Below are positions 11,950 to 24,247 of a DNA stretch of 64,000 nucleotides, in pieces. Made by a program: the position numbers and the translations under genes. Every line of letters begins with the position of its first letter. Position 1 is the first letter of the stretch. The notes under the pieces were generated by a model, which ran no database searches, was not told the DNA's origin, and saw only the letters and a program-made list of their open reading frames with translations. The DNA lies in NCBI GenBank assembly GCA_033961575.1, contig CM066727.1:122872434-122936433 (forward strand), written 5' to 3'. The DNA is from Aselliscus stoliczkanus (taxonomy: Eukaryota; Chordata; Mammalia; Chiroptera; Hipposideridae).

Positions 11950-12320
11950 TGATATCTTAGTTATCTACTGCTGTGGAACAACTTATACCAGAACTCAGTG
12001 GGATACTTAAACAGCAAGTATTTATTATCTTATACCGTTTGGAAGGTCAGGAATCCAGGAGAAGCTTAGCTGGATGGTCTGGTTCAGGGTCCCTCAAGAA
12101 GCTGCCATCAAGATGTCAACCATGACTGCAGACTCTGAAAGCCTGACTTAGGTTTCAGGTTCTGCTTCCAAGCTCACTTTTATGACTTTTGGCAAGAGGC
12201 TTCAGTTCCTTACTGGCTATAGCTTGACGGATCAGTATCAGAGGCCATCTTTGAGGTTGGCTACTATTACTAATGGATGTGCAAAGTAAGGAGTCATATT
12301 TACCTATCTGGTGAGGTTAG
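11950..12320. mobile_element. Ancient mammalian interspersed repeat, probably LTR class
   Basis: Begins ATCTTAGTTATCTACTGCTG and continues GGTCAGGAATCCAGGAGAAGC, GGTTCAGGGTCCCTCAAG and GGCAAGAGGCTTCAGTTCCTT. I recognise this pattern as a mammal-wide repeat that carries MaLR-like terminal sequence, but I am not sure of the family. Confidence 0.5.
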
Positions 12321-13089
12321 GCAGGGCAATGGTTACAAGTCACATTGCTTTTCTTAAAAATCTGTTGTAAATGCTATTAAAAATAAGACGTGAGAAGGCA
12401 TCAGGACACCAGTGACTGAAGAATGGAAAGAGGTCTGGCAAAGAAGATGAGCTCTTCTCAACAAAATGTTTTATTACCCTGACAAGCACTACAACTTCAA
12501 GCTGTGATCTGGCTCTTAGGCTCTTTTTGGCCTACTTGCCATAGATTATTCCATCTAATAACTTGGTGAGAAAGGGCATACCGAAATGTTTTATTTATAG
12601 TTAATAGATTGTAAATTATATGTTCTATTTATGCTATCTTTTGTTTTAATATTATTTCTTATATTACTTGTAATATATATATTATCATATTTCATCACCT
12701 TTTTCTTTACTGTGTAATCCAATATTTTCTAAAGAGTGGTAAAAAAAAAAACACCTGAGTAACATGACTGCAATGAATGGAATTGACAAAGTTACTGCTT
12801 TGGGAAATCTAAACCTGAACATGAGTATATTAAATGTTCTGCAAAGTCCTGCAGTAAATTAAAGTACCTCAGTTTACTTGGCTACAGATAATGCCATAAT
12901 AGCCAGCTGAATTAGTGTCCACTGGAAAACTCTTTGGAAAAAAGATGATCTAATCCTTCTTCTCCCCCTTTTCTCAACTCTTATTGTTCTCATTACATTG
13001 CTGAAAACCACGTAGTAACCATCTCATGACTCATCTGCTTTTATCCCTCTTGCCCAATTCAGTTTTACATAATAAACATGGCTGTCTTC
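12321..13089. other. Unclassified AT-rich DNA
   Basis: No gene, no clear repeat. A short poly-A run at about 12741-12752. Confidence 0.4.
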
Positions 13090-13290
13090 CTAAAACAAAA
13101 TCTGATCATTATTCTCTCCCCTTTAAAATCATCTCTTAATACTCAGAATTAGGTACAAACTACTCTGTCATGAAAAGTCTTTCTGCCATTTCTCCAGTCT
13201 TGAGTTCCAACCTCTCATGTAGCAGCTGCACCGAATTTCCGGAACTCCTCAAACATACCACATTCTTTTACCCCACTGTGGTTTTTTTTT
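13090..13290 (+). mobile_element. LINE/L2 fragment
   Basis: The order CTTCCTAAAACAAAATCTGATC, CTCTTAATACTCAGAATTAGG, TCTGCCATTTCTCCAGTC and CACATTCTTTTACCCC follows degraded L2 in sense orientation. The CT run at about 13310-13325 lies beyond it. Confidence 0.6.
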
Positions 13291-13796
13291 TTCTCCTGAA
13301 AAGGCTTTCTCTCTCTCTCTCTCTCTTTTTCTTTAACTTTGAAAGATTATTAGCCTTTAGGATTGTTCTTAAATATAACTATCTGAAATCTTTTTGCACT
13401 ACTTTGTGACACAGAATTTTTCTCAGTAAACTTTATATTCAAATCTTCCAATCGTATTTTTCATTTTAACTGCAATTGTGTTGAAACTCTTTGCAACAAA
13501 TTTAGTAGGGTAGTCAACATGGCTCAGTACACACAGTTAGGAAGGCACCAGCTCTAGTGAGAAGTCTACCGCAAGTACTTTGTGTCTGGTACTTGGCAAA
13601 ACAGGAGTTAAATGTTTGTCAAGTCTGGCCACAACTCTTGCAGAGTTGAGCACTGGGAATTTGTGTGTTCTTTAAACAGCGACAACTGATTAGCTCCTAA
13701 GCTAATTAATTACTACTATTCTCCACTCTCATACCACCCAGTGATACTTTACATTTATATTTATTTGCATGGAACAAATCCATTGAAGTGGTCATA

Positions 13797-14365
13797 TGAA
13801 GTGTGACAATTAAGTTCACAAACTGTTGCAATGATGTTGCTAACCTTTTTTTGTTATCACAGGGATTATTCATTATGAATTTGTACTAACTGGACAAACA
13901 GTTCACCAAATTTACTATTTGAAAGTGCTGAAAAGGCTGTGTGAAAAAGGTAGATGATCTGAACTTTTTGCCAACAATTCATGACTCTTGCATCATGACA
14001 ATGCACCAGCTCACACAGCACTGTCTGTGAGGGAGTTTTTAGCTAACAAATAAATAACTATATTGAAACACCCTCCTTACTCACCTGATCTGGCCCTTAA
14101 TGTCTTCTTCCTTTACACAAAGATGAAGGAAATATTGAAATGAAGACATTTTTATGACATTCAAGACATCAAGGGTAATACAATGACAGCTCTGAGGGCA
14201 ATTCCAGAAAGAGTCCCAAAATTGCTTTGAAGGGTGGACTAGGTGCTGGCATCTGTGCATAGCTTCCCAAAGGGAGTACCTTGAAGGCAGCCATAGTGGT
14301 ATTCAGCAATGAGGTATGTAGCACTTTTTCTAGGATGAGTTCGTGAGCTTAATTGCCCCACCTCA
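13797..14365 (+). mobile_element. Internally deleted mariner (copy 1), sense
   Basis: The left end TGAAGTGTGACAATTAAGTT and right end (AGCTTAATTGCCCCACCTCA) are imperfect terminal inverted repeats, and TA at 13795-13796 precedes the element. Inside, the reading passes directly from the repeat to the C-terminal part of a mariner transposase (region of CATGACAATGCACCAGCTCA near 13994, the second catalytic Asp motif). The N-terminal DNA-binding part and first catalytic Asp are absent, and the frames are broken by stops. Length is 569 bp, close to the two other copies. It cannot encode an active transposase and must have been mobilised in trans. Confidence 0.9.
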
Positions 14366-14439
14366 TGTGTTGTTTTTGTTTGTCCTGCGTCCAGTAAATC
14401 TATTTCTGCACACAGTGCTCTGCCTTTTCCTTTGGAGAA

Positions 14440-14885
14440 TCTCTCTTTCCTTTGTAGTTAGGAGGACCTGACTCCATAGCCATTGCAAGAGAAATTTCAT
14501 GGCCTACAATTATTCAATGAGAATATTTTGTTCCTCTGGCCATAGTGGTGAGTATGTGAACCAAGCTAGAGTAATGAGATTCAATTTTCAACTTTTGCTG
14601 GGAGTATTAAGGAACCGGCATGCTTTTCCCTCAGGAGTTTCTAAGTTGGTCAAGTATATGTCTGTAGCTACAGGGAGCCAATACATGAAGAGGGTGTGCT
14701 TGAGCAGGAGGACAACAGTGAGGAACAAAGGAGTGAGAGCTGGAGACCTGCTTCTAATGTCATTAGAGTACCTGCACCCAACTTCATCTGGGATTTTCAC
14801 CCGTGTGTACCAATGAGTTCCTTTTTCCCCCCATTAAGCTAGTTTGAATGTGGTTTCTGTCACTTGGCATTTAAAAAGTCTTGAT
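14440..14885 (+). mobile_element. Possible ancient LTR-class repeat
   Basis: The end AGCTAGTTTGAATGTGGTTTCTGTCACTTGGC resembles a common decayed mammalian LTR-class repeat. Overlapping open frames on both strands here (105 and 70 codons) have no recognisable domain. Confidence 0.35.
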
Positions 14886-15389
14886 AATATGAAGGAATTG
14901 TTTGTTCACATGTCTGTTTTCCAAGTAATTATTAATAGCAGTTTTCTTATTTTTTTCCATTAGAGCTCCTGGCATATTATACCAGGTACTGATCTTTAAT
15001 TGTATCAATATCTGGTACTGAGCCTCCATCATAAAACAAGGATGTGACTTCCTAAAGTTAAAAGACAATTGGTACTAAGAATACCATCAAATTTCCCCCT
15101 TCTCACTCCCCCATCCCTACTCCCCTACCCCCACCCCCTGCTGGAGTTAGACAAATTGATTGTAAGCTTCATTTGGAAAATAAACAAGGGAGGATAGCCA
15201 GGAAATCCCTGGGGAAGAAAGGGGGAGGATGACGTCTTTAGCAGATATTGAAACTTATTATAAAGTCTTAATAATTAAAATTGCCATATTGGCACATAGA
15301 AAAACAGATTGTCTCATAGACTAGAACTGAAAATCCAAAACTAAATCCAAATTAATTCCTAAATTTAGTTCACGATAAAAATGACATAC

Positions 15390-15892
15390 TGGTTCCCTAT
15401 AGCTACTGTAACAAATTACCACAAACTTAGTAACTTAAAACAATGTAAATTTAGTAATCTTATAGTTCTGTAGTTTAGAAGTCTGAAATCATTCTCAGTG
15501 GGTCAAAACAAAGGTGTTTGCAGGGATGCATTTCTTCTATAAACTTTTAGAGAGAATCCATTTTCTTTCTCTAGCTTCAACAGGCCTCCTGCATTTTTCC
15601 TGGCTCAGGACTCCTTTCTTTATCTTCAAAGCCAGCAGAGGAACATCTTCAAATCTTTCATTGACTCTGACTTCCACTTTTGCCTCCCTCTTCCACTTTA
15701 AAGTACACTATGATTACATTGAACCCAGTTGGCTTAGAATGATCATCTTATTTTAAGGTCAGCTAATTAGCAAACTTAATTCTATCTGCTACCTTAATTC
15801 CCCCCTGCCATGTAAACACATTCATAGATAGGTTCCAGGAATTAGTACACAGACATCTTTGTGGGGAAAGGGCCATTTTTCTACCTACCACA
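15390..15892 (-). mobile_element. Solo LTR, MaLR-like, antisense
   Basis: Begins TGGTTCCCTATAGCTACTGT and ends CTACCTACCACA, so it is bounded by TG and CA. Between are AATTACCACAAACTTAGTAAC, the antisense of an AATAAA-containing stretch, AAGGTCAGCTAATTAGCA and GCCATGTAAACACATTCA. This is a well-known mammal-wide LTR pattern of ERVL-MaLR type; subfamily not assigned. Confidence 0.65.
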
Positions 15893-16253
15893 GATGGCAT
15901 CTGAAATAATAAGAAAAGATGAATTTGCAATATAAATGAGGTCAAGATAGTTAACAAAAAAACATAAAATTAGATTCATTCCTCACACCATATACAAGGA
16001 TAAATTTCCCATGTATAAGAGATTTAAATGTAAAATTATGAAGCCATACAAATACTAGAGGGAATATGGGCAAATTCTTCTATAAATAAAAGTGGGTAAA
16101 ACTTGCCTAAATATGGCTCTAAATTCAAAAGCAATAAGAGTAGATACAGATGTGTGTGTTTGTACACATGTATATATATATATCCATATGTATGACTATA
16201 TATGTGTGGGTTTTTTTGTTTGTTTGATTTTTGTGTGTGTGTGTATATATATA

Positions 16254-16488
16254 TTCTGGGGATACCAAAGAGATGTATGCAAGTGGACACTCTGGTCAAA
16301 GTTGCTCAAGCAGTAGTTCTCCATAATTGGAAGTGTCTGGACGCTGATGGCAACCACTTTGAGCACCTCTTGTAATTGCAGAAGTCAAATATGACTTGTA
16401 TTCATCTTTTGTTATTGGTATATATTGAGTATTATAATTTTAATACAGTTTTCCTTTCTTAAAATGTGTATACATTTTTTGACACCTT
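16254..16488 (+). mobile_element. Tc1/mariner-type non-autonomous element (copy A)
   Basis: Ends CTGGGGATACCAAAG (left) and CATTTTTTGACACCTTCCG (right) are degenerate versions of the CAGGG-GTGCCAAAAAAA inverted repeats seen cleanly at 49737-49869. A short frame reads ...LDADGNHFEHLL-stop, like the C-terminus of a mariner-type transposase. The rest of the gene is missing. Related copies are at 39588-39802 and 49737-49869. Confidence 0.72.
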
Positions 16489-17285
16489 CCGTATACACAA
16501 GTATATATGGAATTTTTTCAAGACACAAGAAAACTGACAAACTGAGGAAAATGTTTTCAGATTATCTCACAAACAGTCCTAATATTTAAATAACTAGAGA
16601 AGAAAAAGATCAATAGTTCTATAACAGTGAGCTAAGAAAATGGATAGTTAAAAAAAGAAGACATTCAAATGGGTTTTAAACATATGGAATGATCATCAAA
16701 CTTGCTCATAATTATAGAAACGTAAATTAAAACTCATCAAGATAAAATTTCTCACTTATTTGATGAACAGTATCCAAAATTTTGGCAACCTGCTTTATTT
16801 GCATGGCTGTGGGAAATAGTACCCTCATACACTGTCAATGTGAATGCACAGTGGTACAATGTGTATGGCATGAAGATTGGAAACATCTATAAATTACATA
16901 TGCATTTACCCTTTGACCCAGCATTTCCGATTCTAGGACTCAATCTCATAGCTACACTAGCACAAATTTAAAGAGACATTTACTCAAGACCTCTTTGAAG
17001 GACTATTTACTGAAGGACTTTTCATCCTACTAGAATACTAGAGCTACCCTAAATGTGTGTCAACAAGGGAGTGCTTGAGTAGACTATGGCATAACCATCC
17101 AAAAGGGTACTATGCAGCTATAAAAAAGAATGGGGAAAATCTCATATACTACTATGGATATATCCAGTATATATTGTGAACTGAAAAAAGCAAGGTAGAG
17201 AAAATATGTATGGTGTGCTACATTTAACTTATTATAGTATGCTATATGAAAATGAAACAATGATGAAAAAACATGTGGGAGATGA

Positions 17286-17943
17286 TGATGACACTTCCCT
17301 CTACCCTTCTAGATTCTCTCAGCTAGTCTAATAATTAAATCGACATGAGAGTCCAAAGTGTTGAATTCAATTCAGGGCAGCTCCACCTGTTTTGTTAATT
17401 AAGGTTCAGGACATTGAAACACAGGCTAGGGGAGATGATTGGATAGAAAGCATTACTGTATTCATTTACTTCCCAGCTGGAAAAAAAAATGACACGATAC
17501 AGATTAATAAGAGAAAACAATCAAATGCAATTACATATGCACATATGGGAACCCCACATACATGAGAGGTTCAGATACAGAAAGGGGAAATCAGCTAAGG
17601 ATGAGGAAAAGCACACTGGGGATCCAGAGGGGAGGAAGGTCATTTGCAAAACGAGAAGAAGAGCAGATGTTCAGTAATTAGAAGATTGCCCTGCCCTGTA
17701 GATAGATGATAAAAAGTTACTTCTAGTGATAACTCTTCTTACGGTCAAGGCTCCTAATTTAGATTCTTTAAGCGAGAGGTAAAAGTTTCTTGTGAGCCTG
17801 CAGGATCTCAATTGCCTTCAGCTCAAAATAATTCACATGCTAAGGTGGCACATCTTTGGGAGGTTTGTTGTGAACCTCTTCAACCATAACGTTAAAAAAA
17901 TGGTTACCTTCAAGGAGGAGGGAGAGAATAGCGAAGACAGAAA
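17286..17943. other. Unclassified DNA
   Basis: No gene or clear repeat. The 62-codon open frame in it has no recognisable feature. Confidence 0.4.
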
Positions 17944-17961
17944 TGAAAGCTAGCATTCTTT

Positions 17962-17981
17962 TTTTTTTTTTTAATTTCATT

Positions 17982-18028
<47 letters not shown>

Positions 18029-18124
18029 TTTGAGGGCAGTGTCACTGGCCCTCATACATGGGATCCGAACCCCGGCCGCTGGCTTCCCAAGCCAGCTCTT
18101 AACCACTGCGCCACTCGACTGGCC
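17962..18124 (-). mobile_element. Short-form tRNA-derived SINE with (TTTA)n tail
   Basis: Only the tRNA-like head of about 90 bp is present (in sense: GGCCAGTCGAGTGGCGCAG ... GGGTTCGGATCCC), followed by the poly-A-equivalent, a TTTA run at about 17979-18031. Target duplication TGAAAGCTAGCATTCTTT at 17944-17961, with one change at 18125-18142. Confidence 0.92.
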
Positions 18125-18142
18125 TGAAAGCTAGGATTCTTT

Positions 18143-18675
18143 AAATATACCTCATTGGTAGATTTGGTTTTGGAATTATTTTACATAATTTAAAAAATCA
18201 ATTCAATTTTAGGAACTTTATTCATTAAAAATGAAAAACAAACAAACAAAAATATATAGTCTGTTTGTGGCATAGCCACCCAGTGAAGAAGCATTTCATT
18301 CCACATGACTTGACTGTATGTACATAGCAGTGTATATCCTGAAGACAAAAGGAAATGTAATTAATCTATCAACCAATCAATCAAAATTTAAGAAAAATAT
18401 GAAGCTGTTATCAGTAATAGTATTACTGATCATAGTGTTGTTACTTTATTCTGAATGTTTTGTGTTATTCTGGAAATAGACAAATGAGTAGTTTGTGATA
18501 ATTTATTCAAGTATTTGCTACATTTATACAAATATTCAAATAATTTAATTCAAATATCCCTGTGTTCTTGAGAGCCAAGATTGTCATCCTCAGAATAGGA
18601 GGCAGGAGTTACAGATATAAGACAGGAGAGGTTAAGTAAAAACCCTATAGTCTTGAATTTAAATTGGAAGATAGG
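18143..18675. other. Unclassified AT-rich DNA
   Basis: No gene or clear repeat recognised. Confidence 0.4.
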
Positions 18676-19014
18676 GGGTCTCAGTTTTTCGGGCTACTAT
18701 AACAGAATATCATAGACTAGGTGGCTTAAACAACAGACATTTATTTCTTACAGTTCTGGAGTGTGAGAAGTTCAAGATCAAGGTGCTGGCAGATCTGGTG
18801 TCTGGTGAGAGCCCACTTCCTGATTTGCAGATGACTGTCCTCATGGTTGTATCCTCACATGGTAGAAAGAGAGCTAGAGAGCTCTCTGGGGTCTCTTTTA
18901 TAGGAGAACTAATCCCATTCTCATGACTTAATCACCTCCCACCACCTAATATCATCACATTGGGTGTTAAGATTTCAACATGAATTTTGGGGGACACAAA
19001 CATTCAGTCCATAA
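18676..19014 (-). mobile_element. MaLR LTR (MLT1/MST type), antisense
   Basis: GGGCTACTATAACAGAATATCATAG, GGTGGCTTAAACAACAGACATTTATTTC, CACAGTTCTGG-like, AAGATCAAGGTGCTGGCAGAT, CCTCACATGG, ATCACCTCCCACCACC and GGGGGACACAAACATTCAGTCCATAACA are the antisense MaLR LTR in order. Confidence 0.9.
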
Positions 19015-19159
19015 CAGTAGGGATAATGATGTAATTTATCTTCTAAATAATTTTAGGTTAGTGTGATATTGTGCTTTGTAATAAGAAATATGTATTTGGT
19101 CTTTGTCTACTCTTCCTGGCACAGCTCCCCAAACTCTTGGCATTTCCAAGTGATGAGAG

Positions 19160-19860
19160 CAATAAAGGTGTCATTTGTTATGTTATAATGAGGTGACATT
19201 TGTACCTCACCTAAGGTTGAGACTGATTGCCAGGAGAAGCAATCTTGTGACTAGAGGGTTTGAATTTCAGTCCCACCCCTCTGACCTCCAGGGAGGAGAG
19301 AAGAGATGGAGGTTGAATCAATTGCCTGTGGCCAATGATTTGTTAAAATACAACTATGTAAGGAAGCCTCCATAGAAACTCAAAGAACTTTTGGGTTGGT
19401 GAACATGTAGAGATTGGGGAGGGTGGCAAGCTTGGAGAGGGCATTGAAGTTCTGAGCCCTTTCTCCATACCTTGCCCTATGCATCTCTTTCATCTGACTG
19501 TTCCTAAGTTATATACTTTTATAATAAACCAGTGATCTAGTTAAGCAAAATGTTTCTCTGAGTTCTTTGAGCCACTGTAGCAAAGTAATAGAACCCAAGA
19601 AGAGGGTTGTTGGAACCTCCAATCTGTAGCAGATTGGTCAGAAGCATAGGTGACAACCTGGGCTTGTGACTGGCACCTGAACTGTGTGTGTTGGAGGAGA
19701 CAGTCTTGTAGGACTGAATGAACCCTTAACCTATGAAATCTGATGCTATCTTTAAGTAGATAGCATCAGAATTGAGTTGAATTGTAGCAGACCCAGCTGG
19801 TGTCTAAGAATTGCTTCTTGGATGTGTGTGGGGGCCCCACCCCTGAGGTAGAATTCGGTG
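19160..19860 (+). mobile_element. Ancient LTR-like interspersed repeat, sense copy
   Basis: Same family as the antisense copy at 2490-3165. It contains TTTTATAATAAACCAGTGATC (AATAAA signal near 19522), GTTTCTCTGAGTTCTTTGAGCC, a perfect 11-bp-arm hairpin at 19741-19768 and GACCCAGCTGGTGTCTAAGAATTGC. LTR class is inferred from the polyadenylation signal and lack of coding. Confidence 0.6.
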
Positions 19861-21173
19861 TTGCACTTTTACTTAGTCTAATAAAAAAGCCTAAAAATCA
19901 TGAGTAACCAAACAGCAATAAGCCCCCTGGTGCTCAGATTTTGATCTTGAAATGCCATTTCCTACTAAAACAAACCAAAGTGCTTGGACAGGTAATGTGC
20001 CAGATGAGCTTGGAACATTTTATCATACTGGTTAGTAAGGAAGCTAGCAAACACTACTAAAGTCATGTTAAAAGAATTCAGGAATCATCCTAAACGGTGT
20101 CCCACTGGGAAAAGATGGAACAATTTCAATTGTACTAGAAAAAAACCACTCTCTATATTTGAGCAGTGTAGCTATGCAAACTGTTAGTAATTTTAAAAGT
20201 TTCTTTCTATTTACTGACTTTTTTTGTTGTTATTCTTTCAGTTACTGGACAAGTATCCATACATTACAGTAAAATCAACTTTATTAGAAAAAGATAGAAC
20301 AATGTGATCATCAATAAGAATGAAAACTGCAATGGCTTTAATACCAAATATGTTTAAATCAATGGGTTTATGATAATACTTAAAAAAAATCACCACCAAC
20401 AAAATGTATTGGTTCTGCAATGTTAGGGAACTGACACATTATTTTTAAAACTGGTAAAATAAGAGCAAAGGAATGAATCAAGCACTTACCCAACCTTTCT
20501 TATAATATATCATTGGGTAAACAAGTGATAGATGATGGGAAGCATCTCATTATAGAAATATTCTAGGAAATAAATGAAAGAATGGTAGAATTGCAATATT
20601 ATCTTTTCCCTGCCCTTTGCTTCCACTGATTTCTATTAGGAATCAAGACACTGAGCATCAAGGTTAGCTGATAAAATTAAAAGACAGTATATGCCTCTTG
20701 ACGGAACAATATATCATCCACAGAGAAATCTTGCAAAAAAAAAATCCAATCTAAATCTGATCAAGCTTTAGATCTAACAACTGACAGGAATAATATAGAA
20801 CATGAGAACCTACTAACTATACCATGGTGATGCAATTAGCAAAATTTAGACTGAGGGAAAGCCATTTCTCTAAAGATCAAGTGACTTAGTTTTACCAACA
20901 AATAAATCTCAGGAGAATAAAATGAAGGAGTCTATCAAAATAGACAAGAGCGTCATCAAACAAACTTAATGTACTAAGTTGGTAAATACATCTTGTGTTT
21001 CCTATTCAAACTTGAAAACCTACAGAGCAGACTTCTATCTCCCAGCCCCCAGACAGCTGCCATCTCATTATCCTTTTTCAATCTGTATTTTGGACATGAA
21101 TGAACTCCATGGAGATTTGTTCTCCAGTTGGTGAAGAGCTCATTATGGTAATGCTAATATATTGTTAATGATA
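19861..21173. other. Unique AT-rich DNA
   Basis: No gene, repeat or regulatory element that I can support. Short open frames appear to be chance. Confidence 0.45.
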
Positions 21174-21188
21174 ATAATGATGGCGATA

Positions 21189-21304
21189 GGGCCTGCCGAG
21201 TGGCGTGGTGGTTAAGCGCTGGCTTTGGAAGCCAGCAGCCCCGGTTCGGGTCCCACATATGAGGGCCAGTAACACTGCCCTCATACACAAAATAAATAAA
21301 TAAA
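21189..21304 (+). mobile_element. Short-form tRNA-derived SINE
   Basis: Head GGCCTGCCGAGTGGCGTGG, B-box-like GGTTCGGGTCCCACA, then GAGGGCCAGTAACACTGCCC and an AAATAAATAAAT tail. Target duplication: AATAATGATGGCGATA at 21173-21188 and AATAATGATAGTGATA at 21305-21320 (two differences). Confidence 0.9.
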
Positions 21305-21320
21305 AATAATGATAGTGATA

Positions 21321-21540
21321 ATAACACAACTAATTGAGTCCACATTGTATACAAGGAACTGTGTATTATTTTCATTCACTGTCCTGGTGACACTAAGTAG
21401 GTACTTTATTATTTCCATGTTACAGATGAGGAAACAGAGACTTAGAGAAATTGAAAAAATTGCTTATGATCTCACAGCCAACATCAAGTTAGAGAGGCTT
21501 GTACCTGAGAACAAGAGTCTCTGCCAAGGATTGTAACCTT
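21321..21540 (+). mobile_element. MIR SINE fragment
   Basis: Carries GTAGGTACTTTATTATTTCC, TTACAGATGAGGAAACAGAG and GATCTCACAGCCAACATCAAG in MIR order. It begins directly after the SINE duplication. Confidence 0.75.
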
Positions 21541-22520
21541 CCCTAAGTACTTAATTTACCATAAATGTAAAGGAAGGGATTACTTTTTTGGTTACATGTT
21601 CTCTGACATGATAGATATACTTAAGCAAAGGGTTCCATAACCTTTGAATGAATAACATGAATAGGAAAAATAATGAAATCTGTACTCCCCCCCACCCCCT
21701 TTTATAACTGAGAGATCTACGCCTTTGCTTCTAGACTGAAGTCTGCTTTAAATGGATTGCAATTTCAGGATTGCTTCAGGGACAAATGGTGGTATAGGGC
21801 AACATTTTAGTCTAATAATATTAACCTGAATATAAAAAAATGTGCTATCTAGGGACACAATGTACTTTTGCATTAGAGAATAAGGAAGGGAAAAAAAATT
21901 AAAAACTAGAGCAGAGAGGTAGAAAGGTGAAAAGGAAAATAGGTTATGGAAATGAGAAATCGGTTGGGAAATAAGCTAAATGAATAATTAGTGAGAGGGG
22001 CTGGAAAGTACATGTAAAGCAGGGTTCACTTTGCAAGCTATGTGCTGCATGGAACTTGGAAGGACATCATGTACTGTGCAACGTTTTAGTTTTTATTTTT
22101 TTCATATCATTAATGAAAACAATTCAAACATTCTTACTGTGTCATAGGAGCCTGGGAGGCAACTGCATAGATGGGATGATGGTGTTTATTTTACATCCGC
22201 TCAGCACGTAACCTTCATGTTTTGGTATTCATTTTGGTCTCTGTGGGGATCATATGGGTCATGCTGGTGATTATCACCCTCAGTTCTATTCAGGAAGCAA
22301 TGGAATTTGACAATATTGGACCAAGATCCTATCACAGACTATGACTTACTGTTATTGCAAAATGAGAATGAATTGGAACCTTTGATATTCAAGAGCCATT
22401 CTTGAATCTATGAGCCATCTAGCCCCAGGAAGATGGTTGACAAATGAATTTTTAGGTTGTTTTTCAAAATACCTAGATGTAGTTTGGACACTGTTTTCTT
22501 ATTTTTATTTTTTCTTCTTA
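21541..22520. other. Unclassified DNA
   Basis: No gene or clear repeat. It contains a C-rich run near 21688-21700 and A-rich stretches. Confidence 0.4.
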
Positions 22521-22627
22521 TTTTTTTTTTTTTGAGGGCAGTGTCACTGGCCCTCACATGTGGGACCCGAACCGGGGCTGCTGAAGTCCCAAGCCAGCTC
22601 CCAACCATCGCGCCACTCGGCTGGCCC
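22521..22627 (-). mobile_element. Short-form tRNA-derived SINE
   Basis: Poly-T at the left, then GAGGGCAGTGTCACTGGCCC, antisense B box (GGGACCCGAACC) and head antisense CCACTCGGCTGGCCC at the right end. No clear target duplication, so flanks may have decayed. Confidence 0.88.
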
Positions 22628-23734
22628 ATGTTATGTTTTTATAAGATTAAATATTAAATCTTACACTGAATGCATCTAGAATAATAATAGCAAAGTAATA
22701 ATGACAGTATTTTGAGCCTGAAAAGTACTGGTTCAGGTAGACATTGAGATGGGAAGAAGAATGCCGAAGGGTACTCTGTGACTATGGCTTCAAAGCTCAA
22801 ATAACCTGACTTCAAATTCTCTCTTGTCATTATGGCTCACATAAATCAGTGTCCCTGGGTCCTACCCCTCTGACATACATTCCAGTACTTTCTCATATCT
22901 TTTGTTAACAGCTTGACTTTGCTTAAAAATTCACAGCACAGATATCAGATAATTATGTTTTTTTGCTACTCTGTACTTCGTTCCCAATAATCCTGTATTT
23001 ATTAAAGATTGATGTGCTTGTTACTTGAGTTCTTGGTAAAGAAAAAACAATAACAAAAAAAACTGACAAGATTCTGGAATACTTTGATTAGTTGAGGATT
23101 AGATACTGGTTTGCATAACTAGTTTATGAAACTGTTAACCCCAGCGAATAACAAAGCACGCTGAATATGTTAAGTACTTATCATGTATATATAGTTTGTG
23201 AATTAATCAAATATGTGCCCCATTCTCAGAACACATGAAGTTCAACCCAAGCAGTAGTTATTTTCATTTTGGCTCTGAATTAAGCCTTGATTAACTTGAC
23301 TGGCTTTTTCTGCAGCATAACAGGACCCCACCCTGCCATCCAGCAGCCCCATATAGCATAGGATTTCCTCTCTGCAAGGCCAAAAAGTCATTGTATTAGC
23401 TATTGTGGTGACTTATTATATTAAGAGCTCTCCACCCTGTAAACAAGATAATTTAAAACACAATTGACGTAAATTAAAAACAAATATAATCCCATATAAA
23501 TAAGAGAAACAATAATTTATCAGATAGTTTCTTAAAGGGATCTGTGTTTATGAACCTTAACTTGAATTTTATACACAGCCTTTATTTTTGTTGTTATTAT
23601 TCTCAAGTTTATTTAGATGTTTAATGTATAAACCTCTCTGACTTTAATAAACTGTTGTCCTGATCACTATATTTTCTTCCTTCCTACCTATGTTATAAAC
23701 AATATAAATATTTAACAATTCATCTGTGTTTTAA
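22628..23734. other. Unique AT-rich DNA
   Basis: No gene or repeat recognised. Open frames are short. Confidence 0.45.
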
Positions 23735-24052
23735 CCTGAGCTATCCAGTATGCTAACCACCAGCTATTCATGGCTAGTTGAATACTTGAAATGTGGCTGG
23801 TACAAATTCAGATGTACTATAAGTGTAAAATACACTCTGAATTTCAGATGTAGTACAACAAAAAACATAAAATATCTTATTAATATTTTTATATTGATTA
23901 CATATTTAAATGATAATATTTTGGATTTATTCAGATAAATAAAGTGTAGAATGAAATTAATTTCAATTGTTTATTTTTACTTTAAAAATGTTACTATGAG
24001 AAGATTTTAAATTAAATATGTGGCTCATTATATTTCTATTGGAAAGGACATT
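23735..24052 (-). mobile_element. hAT-Charlie-like non-autonomous DNA element
   Basis: GAGCTATCCAGTATGCTAACC at the left, ACTTGAAATGTGGCTGGTAC, an AT-rich centre and GTGGCTCATTATATTTCTATTGGAAAGG at the right match the known mammalian hAT pattern with CCAATAGAAATATAATG ends. Flanking 8-bp duplications are not clear. Confidence 0.62.
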
Positions 24053-24247
24053 TATAAACAATACAGATCATTATTAATAATATGTCATATCTGAAGTAGA
24101 GAGTAATATCAAATAATCTTTAATTCAATAACCATTCTATCAATAGTTTCTAGAGCAAAAAAAAACCCCCAAAACCAATAAGTCTATAGCTTGTACATTC
24201 CTTGAACACATGCAGTGATTTCTTTTTTCCCATCACAGTAGCTTTTA

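Larger units (their letters stand above)
15125..17285 (+). mobile_element. Old LINE-1 ORF2/3' fragment, sense, with nested insertions
   Basis: Degraded ORF2 appears as AATTGATTGTAAGCTTCATTTGG at 15150, GACGTCTTTAGCAGATATTGAAAC near 15232 and, after the nested elements, CAATGTGAATGCACAGTGGTACAATG near 16838, CCCTTTGACCCAGCA near 16910 and CTATGCAGCTATAAAAAAGAATGG near 17111. Numerous stops; a dead copy. An LTR (15390-15892) and a Tc1/mariner-type element (16254-16488) split it. Confidence 0.78.
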
